Position numbers and translations under genes: made by a program. The notes under the pieces were generated by a model. It did not search any database and was not told where the DNA came from. It worked only from the letters and a program-made list of their open reading frames with translations. 5,971 nt of DNA from Actinomycetes bacterium (GTDB lineage Bacteria; Actinomycetota; Acidimicrobiia; Acidimicrobiales; Palsa-688): assembly GCA_021827225.1 (NCBI GenBank), contig JAKAXG010000303.1, positions 1-5,971 on the forward strand. Direction: 5' to 3'. The stretch's first letter is position 1, and every line of letters starts with the position of its first letter. Of the stretch, positions 1-4,637 are shown in pieces.

Positions 1-31
1 CTCATGCAACTGTGGACACGGCGAACGACTG

Positions 32-62
32 GTGACTGAAATCCACCTGCGAGGTGGATAAT
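32..62 (+). promoter_or_regulatory. Possible promoter upstream of the GlcG-family gene
   Basis: A -10-like GATAAT lies at 57-62 (five of six matches to TATAAT). A weak -35-like GTGACT lies at 32-37 (four of six matches to TTGACA). The spacer is 19 bp, longer than the usual 17, and is almost filled by the palindrome at 41-59. If real, transcription would start near 69 and leave a GC-rich leader of about 260 nt before the first gene. This is a match by eye to sigma-70-type consensus; no better candidate is visible nearer the gene. Confidence 0.3.
41..59. promoter_or_regulatory. Perfect palindrome, probable operator
   Basis: The sequence ATCCACCTGCGAGGTGGAT has two perfectly complementary 8-bp arms (41-48 and 52-59) around a GCG centre. 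It sits outside any gene, upstream of the plus-strand cluster, and overlaps the first half of the possible -10 element at 57-62. This is the usual form of a dimeric transcription-factor site. Its place inside a 19-bp promoter spacer recalls MerR-family activator sites, but a repressor that blocks polymerase fits equally well. The regulator is not in the window. Confidence 0.5.
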
Positions 63-66
63 CGTC

Positions 67-81
67 ACCAGCCAGGCTGGT
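67..81. promoter_or_regulatory. Second perfect palindrome in the leader
   Basis: ACCAGCCAGGCTGGT has perfect 7-bp arms (67-73 and 75-81) around a single A. Its centre is 24 bp from the centre of the 41-59 palindrome, and its sequence is different, so it is not a second copy of the same site. It falls at or just after the predicted transcription start, so it could be an operator or a hairpin at the 5' end of the transcript. Confidence 0.35.
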
Positions 82-151
82 CCAGCTCGACTGCCACCTG
101 CGGTGCCTGCCGGCGCCGGCCCGGCCGACACTCCGGCACCCGGCGCCGGCC

Positions 152-225
152 GGCCCCCGGTGCCCGCCGGCCAGCCCCCGGTGCCGCCGGCCCCCGGTGC
201 CCGCCGGCCAGCCCCCGGTGCCGCC
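152..225. repeat. Two perfect tandem copies of a 37-bp GC-only-like unit
   Basis: Positions 152-188 and 189-225 are identical 37-bp units, adjacent with no spacer. Each unit contains the submotif CCCCCGGTGCC twice, so the submotif starts at 154, 175, 191 and 212. Degenerate related sequence continues on both sides (about 111-151 and 226-270). Because 37 is not a multiple of three, the two copies would be read in different frames, which argues against a protein-coding role even though a Pro/Ala-rich open frame runs through. It is best read as a short minisatellite in the untranslated leader. Confidence 0.75.
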
Positions 226-241
226 GGCCCCCCGGCACCGG
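215..241 (+). other. GC-rich hairpin at the end of the leader repeat
   Basis: CCGGTGCC at 215-222 is the exact reverse complement of GGCACCGG at 234-241. G223-C233 can add a ninth pair, leaving a 9-nt loop. No T-run follows, so it is not a classical intrinsic terminator. It lies about 90 nt before the first start codon and could stall or attenuate transcription, but it may just reflect the GC-rich repeat composition. Confidence 0.4.
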
Positions 242-317
242 CCCAGCACCCCCGGCACCCGGACCGGCAGGGGCAGTGCGTAGGCCCTTACAGTGTCGCC
301 GGCTACCGGTTATCAAC

Positions 318-324
318 AGGAGGG
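318..324 (+). promoter_or_regulatory. Strong Shine-Dalgarno site of the GlcG-family gene
   Basis: AGGAGGG lies six bases before the ATG at 331. It is the best ribosome binding site in the window. It decides the start of this gene over the longer in-frame reading that would begin at 103 and pass through the Pro/Ala-rich repeat region. Confidence 0.8.
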
Positions 325-330
325 ACGACG

Positions 331-768
331 ATGGGGGCTACCTACGAGAAGACCAGCGTTTCAAGCGAGCTGGCCCACCGGATGATTGAGGCGGCGGAAG
401 CCAAGGCGAGGGACATGGGGCACCCCTTCGTCATCGCCATCGTCGACGAGAGCGGCGTGTTGAAGGCGTTCTCACGGATGGACGGTGCCCCGCTGCTCAG
501 TGTGCAGGTGGCCCAGGACAAGGCGTATACCGCCGCCGGGTTCTCCATGCCCACCCACGCCTGGCACGACTTCATCAAGAGCGACGCTCCCTTGGCCGCC
601 GGAGCCCCGACCGGTATCGACCGGTTGGTGATATTCGGGGGTGGCTACCCGATCGAGGTCGGTGGGCGGGTCGTGGGAGGGGTCGGGGTCAGCGGGGGCC
701 ACTACAGCGACGACATGCCGGTCGCCGAGGCGGCTCTCACCGTCGCGGGCGGGGCCTCGGCGTCGTGA
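331..768 (+). CDS. GlcG/HbpS-family (DUF336, heme-binding-like) protein
   Basis: This 145-residue protein matches the GlcG/HbpS family (Pfam Haem_degrading, PF03928) along its whole length. Visible family features are an N-terminal helix with AEAKARDMGHP, a strand IAIVDESGVLKAFSRMDGA (residues 35-53), the KAYTAAGF helix (64-71), a GGGYPI turn (103-108) and the GGVGVSGG strand (116-123) followed by acidic residues. There is no signal peptide, so it should be cytoplasmic, unlike the secreted Streptomyces HbpS. The family's biochemical role is unsettled: some members bind heme or corrinoids, and GlcG is encoded with glycolate-oxidation genes. The ATG at 331 is chosen for its strong ribosome site and normal family length. 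Its stop overlaps the GTG of the next gene, so the two are translationally coupled, which makes a role linked to that lyase likely. Family assignment is firm; exact function is not. Confidence 0.88.
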   Translation: MGATYEKTSVSSELAHRMIEAAEAKARDMGHPFVIAIVDESGVLKAFSRMDGAPLLSVQVAQDKAYTAAGFSMPTHAWHDFIKSDAPLAAGAPTGIDRLVIFGGGYPIEVGGRVVGGVGVSGGHYSDDMPVAEAALTVAGGASAS

Positions 769-1802
769 GCAGCTCCGACCCGGGGCGCTCCGTGGCCGCC
801 GGCGCGCCAGCCCCCGCCGGCGGGCCGACCCCCCGCCGGCGCCTCCGCCAGCTACTCGGCGGAGGGGACGTGGTCATCGCGCCTGGGGCCTACGACGGGA
901 TCACCGCCCGGGCGGTGGAGGCGGCTGGCTTCCCGGCCGTTTACATGACCGGAGCCGGCACGGCCGCCACCATGGGATTCCCGGACTACGGGCTGCTCGG
1001 TATGACGGAGATGGCCGAGAACGTCGGCCGGCTGTGTTCCGCCGTCCGGGTGCCGGTGATCGCCGACGCCGACACCGGCTACGGCAACGAACTGAACGTC
1101 ACCCGGACGGTGAGGGAGTACACCCTGCGCGGCGCCGCCGCGCTGCACATCGAGGATCAGGTGTTCCCCAAGCGCTGCGGGCACCTGGACAACAAGCAGG
1201 TCATCCCGGCCGAGCAGTTCATCTCGAAGATCCGGGCCGCGGTGGAGGCCCGGACCGACGAGGACCTGGTGATCATCGCCCGCACCGACGCCCGGGCCGT
1301 AGTCGACCTCGACGAGGCGGTGGAACGGGCCAACCGGGCGCTGGCCGCCGGGGCCGACATGGCCTTCGTCGAGGCCCCGCAGACCCTGGAGGAGGTGTAT
1401 GCCGTTCCCCGGCTGGTGGAGGGTCCGTGTCTGCTCAACGCGGTGGCGGGCGGGAAGACGCCTCCCGTGACCGTCGCCCAGGCGGCGGAGGCCGGATACC
1501 GGTTAGTGATCCTGCCGGTTCTTCTCCTGGGCGCCGTGGTGCGAGCCGTGGAAGCGGCACTGGCCGGCCTGCAGGCGACCGAGGCCCTGGAAGCACTGGC
1601 CGGCCTCCCCGCCACCGGGGTCGGCCTCCCCGCCACCGGGGTCGGCCTCCCCGCCACCGGGGCCGGCCCGCCAGCTGGAGAGGATCTCCCCCTGGTGGAC
1701 CTCTTCCGCCGGTTCGGCACCGCCGAGTGGGACCAGGTCCGCAGTCGGTTCCCCGAAGCAACTGCCGCCGACCCGCAGCGGGCCCGCCCGGGACAGGCGT
1801 AG
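765..1802 (+). CDS. Isocitrate lyase/PEP mutase-superfamily carbon-carbon lyase
   Basis: This 345-residue protein belongs to the isocitrate lyase/phosphoenolpyruvate mutase superfamily, whose TIM-barrel, Mg-dependent members cleave or rearrange 2-oxo/2-hydroxy acids (2-methylisocitrate lyase, dimethylmalate lyase, oxaloacetate decarboxylase). Visible motifs are PGAYDG (40-45), VYMTGAG (59-65), metal-binding DADTGYGN (101-108), HIED (128-131), the lyase signature KRCGH (136-140) with catalytic-type Cys138, IARTDA (171-176), FVEAP (201-205) and NAVAGGKTP (225-233). The intact KRCGH supports lyase activity. NAVAGGKTP differs from the NxTEFG of typical PrpB, so methylisocitrate is not the safest substrate guess. 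The C-terminal part carries an odd heptapeptide repeat (280-300) before a normal-looking tail (DLFRRFGTAEWDQV). The GTG at 765 overlaps the upstream TGA, indicating coupling. The first 25 residues are Ala/Pro-rich, so a slightly later start is possible. Family is certain; substrate is open. Confidence 0.9.
   Translation: MSSSDPGRSVAAGAPAPAGGPTPRRRLRQLLGGGDVVIAPGAYDGITARAVEAAGFPAVYMTGAGTAATMGFPDYGLLGMTEMAENVGRLCSAVRVPVIADADTGYGNELNVTRTVREYTLRGAAALHIEDQVFPKRCGHLDNKQVIPAEQFISKIRAAVEARTDEDLVIIARTDARAVVDLDEAVERANRALAAGADMAFVEAPQTLEEVYAVPRLVEGPCLLNAVAGGKTPPVTVAQAAEAGYRLVILPVLLLGAVVRAVEAALAGLQATEALEALAGLPATGVGLPATGVGLPATGAGPPAGEDLPLVDLFRRFGTAEWDQVRSRFPEATAADPQRARPGQA
1602..1664 (+). repeat. In-frame 21-bp tandem repeat, three copies, inside the lyase gene
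   Basis: Three adjacent 21-bp units (1602-1622, 1623-1643, 1644-1664) encode GLPATGV, GLPATGV and GLPATGA. The first two are identical and the third differs by one base (GTC to GCC). A degenerate fourth relative, GLQATEA, lies upstream at 1566-1586. Each unit contains CCCCG-CCAC-CGGGG, a 5-bp stem with a 4-nt loop flanked by GGCC on both sides, so each can fold as a small hairpin. The unit length is a multiple of three, so copy-number change would keep the frame. Confidence 0.85.
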
Positions 1803-1803
1803 C

Positions 1804-1823
1804 GCCCCGCGCCCGGGCGGGGC
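1804..1823 (+). terminator. GC-only hairpin just after the lyase stop codon
   Basis: GCCCCGC at 1804-1810 pairs perfectly with GCGGGGC at 1817-1823 around a 6-nt loop, starting two bases after the TAG stop. No T-run follows. High-GC actinobacteria can use such tail-less hairpins as weak terminators or 3'-end stabilisers. Because the transporter starts only 22 bp further on, the element may lower transporter expression relative to the first two genes instead of ending the operon. Confidence 0.4.
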
Positions 1824-1845
1824 TCGTCGAAGGTCGGCAGGACCC

Positions 1846-3135
1846 GTGCTACCGCGCCGAGTGTCGGTATCGTCGGTCTCAGTGAGTCCATCTTCAACCG
1901 ATCGACCCTCGACCGGTCGGGGTTCGGACCGGGTGGTCCTGGTGGCCGCCATGGCCGGCACGGTGGCCGCCGCCCTGCCGGTGTTCCTGGTCGGCGCCGT
2001 CGCCGTCCAGATCCGCGAATCGGTACACTTCGGCGCCGGCGCCCTCGGCCTGCTGGTTGCCCTTTATTACCTCGGGGCGGCTCTCAGCTCGGCGGCCCTG
2101 GGAAGGATGGTGGAGTCGGTCGGAGCCCTGCGGACCATGCGGGTGGCCTGCGCGGTCAGCGCAACGGTGCTGGCCCTGATCGCTGCGGTGGCCCACTCGG
2201 TGGCGGTCCTCGCCGTCCTGCTGGTGGCGGCCGGGGTCTCCAGTGCGGCGATGCAGCCGGCCGCCAACCTGTACCTGTCCAAGCGGATGACCCACGGTCG
2301 TCAGGGCGCCGCCTTCGGGATCAAGCAGTCGGCCGTCCCTCTGACCACCGCCCTCGCCGGGCTGGCCGTGCCGGCCCTGGCCCTCACGGTCGGGTGGCGC
2401 TTCGCCTTTGCTCTGGCGGCTGTGGTGGCCGCCACGGTGGCGGTCGTCATGCCCCGGCCGACGGTCCCGCTGGCGCAGCGCCGGGCGGCCTCGTCGCACA
2501 GCCGCCCAGCCAGGTCCGGAAAGGCGCTGTGGGTGATGGCGGGCGGCTTCGGTCTGGGACTGGCCGCCGCCGGCTCCCTGACCGCTTTCCTGGCCAGTTC
2601 GGCGGTCGCCGCCGGCACCGGCCGGGCCTGGGCCGGCCTCCTCGTCGGCATCGGCGGCGCGGCCGCGGTGGTGGGCAGGATCGTCGTGGGCCGCCGGGCG
2701 GACCGTCGCGGCCGCGACCACCTTCCGGTGGTGGCGGGGATGCTGCTGATCGGCGCCGCGGGATACATCGCCCTGGCGGCCGTCAGCGCCGACCGGGCGT
2801 CCTACGCCTACCTGCCGGTGGTCCTGGTCGTCTTCGGGGTGGGTTGGGGATGGAACGGGCTGTTCAACTTCGCGGTCGTCCGTGACTACCCCGAGCGGCC
2901 GGCGTGGGCGACCGGTGTCACCCAGACCGGAGGCCGGATGGGCGGGGTGGTCGGCCCTTTCCTGTTCGGCCAGGTGGTCAGCCACTCCTCCTATGCGGTG
3001 GCGTGGTCGGCGGCGGCTGTGATCAGCATCGTGGCCGCCGGCGTGCTCCTCGCTGGCCGGCGGATGGCTTCCCGGGAGCCGGCTGGAGGGACTCTGCCGG
3101 TTGCTCCAGCCGCGCCCACCGGCTCCATCGGATGA
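1846..3135 (+). CDS. Major facilitator superfamily transporter, 12 membrane helices
   Basis: This 429-residue integral membrane protein shows twelve hydrophobic segments, at roughly residues 30-56, 63-86, 97-117, 120-145, 153-178, 184-202, 227-252, 262-284, 293-313, 321-346, 355-376 and 382-404. A basic cytoplasmic loop (203-226) separates the two halves. The loop 8-9 copy of MFS motif A is clear as GRRADRRGR (282-290). The loop 2-3 copy is degraded to GRMVESVGALR, with Glu in place of the usual Asp. FGIKQSAVPL in helix 5 recalls CynX/organic-anion-type MFS carriers, but the substrate cannot be read from sequence. Position after the lyase suggests uptake of that enzyme's substrate or a related acid. 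In-frame GTG codons at 1846, 1861 and 1882 all precede helix 1. AGGA at 1839-1842 is close to 1846, and no site supports the others well, so the start is uncertain by up to 12 residues. Confidence 0.92.
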   Translation: MLPRRVSVSSVSVSPSSTDRPSTGRGSDRVVLVAAMAGTVAAALPVFLVGAVAVQIRESVHFGAGALGLLVALYYLGAALSSAALGRMVESVGALRTMRVACAVSATVLALIAAVAHSVAVLAVLLVAAGVSSAAMQPAANLYLSKRMTHGRQGAAFGIKQSAVPLTTALAGLAVPALALTVGWRFAFALAAVVAATVAVVMPRPTVPLAQRRAASSHSRPARSGKALWVMAGGFGLGLAAAGSLTAFLASSAVAAGTGRAWAGLLVGIGGAAAVVGRIVVGRRADRRGRDHLPVVAGMLLIGAAGYIALAAVSADRASYAYLPVVLVVFGVGWGWNGLFNFAVVRDYPERPAWATGVTQTGGRMGGVVGPFLFGQVVSHSSYAVAWSAAAVISIVAAGVLLAGRRMASREPAGGTLPVAPAAPTGSIG

Positions 3136-3151
3136 GAAGCGCCCCGGACGC

Positions 3152-3170
3152 GACCGCGAGCGGGACGGTC
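3152..3170 (+). other. Weak hairpin after the transporter gene
   Basis: GACCG at 3152-3156 can pair with CGGTC at 3166-3170 around a 9-nt loop, 16 bases after the transporter stop. The stem is only five pairs and has no T-run. It is the only terminator-like structure I see in the 110-bp gap 3136-3245, which otherwise shows no gene and no convincing promoter. Confidence 0.2.
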
Positions 3171-3245
3171 AAGTAGCAGACCGCGACCGCCGATTACATC
3201 CTGAGTCGTCGGAGAGCCCGAGACCGTGGAATCTGGATGTGATCG

Positions 3246-3428
3246 ATGAAGGCCTTTGCGTGCGGAGATGTGGTGCCTGGGTGTGAGGCCCGGTGGGTCT
3301 GTTCCAGCGAGGAGGAGATCCTGGCGGCCGTGGCAGGTCACGCCTGTGCCGACCACGGCCTGTCGGACGTGCCCGCCAGCCTGGTCGAGCAGGTCCGGGG
3401 TCGAATCCAGGACCTTGACGCGGCCTAG
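3246..3428 (+). CDS. DUF1059 family small Cys/His protein
   Basis: This complete 60-residue protein matches the DUF1059 family of small, mostly uncharacterised bacterial and archaeal proteins. Diagnostic features are the start MKAFACGDVVPGC, the EEEILAAVAGHACADHG stretch and a C-terminal helix LVEQVRGRI. The family Cys/His set is visible: Cys6, Cys13, His32 and His37, plus Cys19 and Cys34. It could bind a metal or sense redox state, but this is inference. Only a weak GGA (3235-3237) precedes the ATG. That start is still preferred because MKxFxCGDVVPGC is the family's usual N-terminus. An overlapping reading from 3256 in another frame lacks family features and is a shadow. The EAL-domain gene follows 47 bp downstream in the same direction. 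Confidence 0.85.
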   Translation: MKAFACGDVVPGCEARWVCSSEEEILAAVAGHACADHGLSDVPASLVEQVRGRIQDLDAA

Positions 3429-3454
3429 GCGTCCTGTGCCCGGCTCATCGCCGG
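3417..3454 (+). other. Two small hairpins between the DUF1059 and EAL genes
   Basis: GACGC (3417-3421) pairs with GCGTC (3429-3433) across the DUF1059 stop codon and encloses the palindrome GCCTAGGC (3423-3430). CCGGC (3440-3444) pairs with GCCGG (3450-3454) around a 5-nt loop. Both stems are five pairs and lack T-runs. They could weakly terminate or set the relative expression of the two genes, or be GC-rich chance structures. Confidence 0.25.
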
Positions 3455-3475
3455 TCCGCTGAGGCGGGCGTCGGC

Positions 3476-4621
3476 GTGTCCTCACCGCCCGCTTCGCCCC
3501 CGCCGGTGCCCGCCGAGCCGGCCTGGGGGGAGCTGATCGGCCGGGCCCTGGCCGGCGGGGTCATCAGCACCGCGTACCAGCCGATCGTCGACGTGGCCCG
3601 GGGCTGCGTGGTCGGCTACGAGGCTCTGGCCCGCTTCGACGGTCAGCCTGTCACCGATCCCCACGCCTGGTTCCAGGCCGCCCGGTCGTGTGGCGTAGCC
3701 GCGGAACTGGAGGCCCTGGCCCTCCGGTCGGCTCTGCGTCACCGACCCAGCCTGCCCGCCAACTGCTTCTTGAGCGTCAACGTCTCGCCCGACCTGATCG
3801 GCACATCCCCGGTCCGGGCCGTGCTGGACGGTGAGGGCGACCTCGGCGCGCTGGTGATAGAGCTCACCGAGGACGCCCGGGTGGACTCCTACGCCGACCT
3901 GGCCCTGGACCTTCGCCGGCTGCGGGCGGCAGGTGCGGTGGTGGCGGTCGACGATGCCGGCGCGGGGTACGCCGGCCTGTCACACCTGCTCGAGGTGCGA
4001 CCCGGGATAATCAAGCTCGATCGGCAGCTGATCACCGACATCGACCGCGACGAGGCCAAGCGGGCGCTGGTGGAGCTGATAGGTGCCTTCAGCAGCCGCA
4101 TAGACGCCTGGTTGCTCGCTGAAGGCGTGGAGACCACAGCCGAACTGGATGTCATCGCCTCGCTCGGCGTGCCACTGGTCCAGGGGTACCTCGTGGGCCG
4201 GCCCGCCCCCCCGTGGAGCGCCATGCCGGAGGACGTGGCCCTGCGTCTGATCGCCGCGGCCGCGCCGCAGGACGGCGCCTCCCTCCGCCGGTTGCTCGAG
4301 GTCGCTCCCACGGCCCAGGAGCTGAACACCGCCAGGACCGTGCTGGCGGCCGACGCCGCTGTCGACGCCGTCGTGATGGTGGACCATCTCGGTCGACCGG
4401 TCGGGCTGGCGGACCCGTCGTCGATCGCCCTGCGGGCGCCGGCTCGCGCCATGCTGGCCCACCTCGACACCCCGGTCCACGAGGCCGCCCGACGGAGCCT
4501 GACCCGGCAGAGGTGGGAGCTGTTCCTGCCGATCGTGTGCACCGACAGCGCCGGCCGCTACGTCGGCATTGTCCGCATTGAGCGACTGATCGGGGCGTTG
4601 GCCGAGGCGGTGGCCAGCTAG
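3476..4621 (+). CDS. EAL-domain cyclic-di-GMP phosphodiesterase with CBS-like C-terminal region
   Basis: The 381-residue protein opens with a Pro-rich tail (1-15) and then a full EAL domain (about 17-245), which hydrolyses cyclic-di-GMP to pGpG. All expected catalytic and metal ligands are present: Glu49 of EAL, Asn102 (NVSP), Glu129 (ELTE), Asp159-Asp160, Lys180 (IKLD), Glu216 and Glu219 (AEGVET) and Gln236 (QGY). The loop-6 motif reads DDAGAGYAGL instead of DDFGTGYSSL, a mild change. Activity is therefore predicted. There is no GGDEF partner and no membrane segment, so it is cytoplasmic. Residues about 278-375 look like a divergent CBS pair: VVMVDHLGRPVGLADPSSI and, later, LPIVCTDSAGRYVGIVRIERL both follow the CBS strand-turn-strand-helix pattern. 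That half may bind a nucleotide and tune the EAL domain. The GTG at 3476 has a GAGG 11 bases upstream and gives the full N-terminus. The EAL call is firm; the CBS call is moderate. Confidence 0.92.
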   Translation: MSSPPASPPPVPAEPAWGELIGRALAGGVISTAYQPIVDVARGCVVGYEALARFDGQPVTDPHAWFQAARSCGVAAELEALALRSALRHRPSLPANCFLSVNVSPDLIGTSPVRAVLDGEGDLGALVIELTEDARVDSYADLALDLRRLRAAGAVVAVDDAGAGYAGLSHLLEVRPGIIKLDRQLITDIDRDEAKRALVELIGAFSSRIDAWLLAEGVETTAELDVIASLGVPLVQGYLVGRPAPPWSAMPEDVALRLIAAAAPQDGASLRRLLEVAPTAQELNTARTVLAADAAVDAVVMVDHLGRPVGLADPSSIALRAPARAMLAHLDTPVHEAARRSLTRQRWELFLPIVCTDSAGRYVGIVRIERLIGALAEAVAS

Positions 4622-4637
4622 GGCAGCCGGCCCCGCC

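Noticed and set aside
3..5. CAT that could be the ATG of a divergent gene leaving the left edge
   Set aside because: Only two further bases of such a gene are in the window and no ribosome site precedes it on the minus strand, so it cannot be supported.
152..225. CRISPR-like array from the direct repeats
   Set aside because: Only two copies, directly adjacent with no spacers, and of low complexity.
287..316. Promoter-like CTTACA (287-292) and TATCAA (311-316) just before the first gene
   Set aside because: Transcription would start within the Shine-Dalgarno site at 318-324, leaving an mRNA without that strong site. Both hexamers are also poor matches.
103..330. In-frame N-terminal Pro/Ala-rich extension of the GlcG-family protein
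   Set aside because: The ATG at 331 has a strong AGGAGGG site and gives the normal family length. The extension crosses a 37-bp repeat that changes reading frame between copies.
54..389. Open frame of 111 residues over the leader and gene start
   Set aside because: It is low-complexity Pro/Arg/Gly-rich translation of the GC repeat, overlaps the real gene out of frame and has no family features.
641..1885. Long open frame of 414 residues over the lyase gene
   Set aside because: It is Arg/Gly/Pro-rich with no recognisable domain, in a different frame from the lyase, whose catalytic motifs are clear. Typical high-GC shadow.
1157..1897. Minus-strand open frame of 246 residues opposite the lyase
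   Set aside because: Ser/Arg/Ala/Thr-rich shadow of the plus-strand coding sequence, with no domain.
1894..2985. Minus-strand open frame of 363 residues opposite the transporter
   Set aside because: Gly/Arg/His/Asp-rich antisense shadow, with no family features. The plus strand has twelve clear membrane helices.
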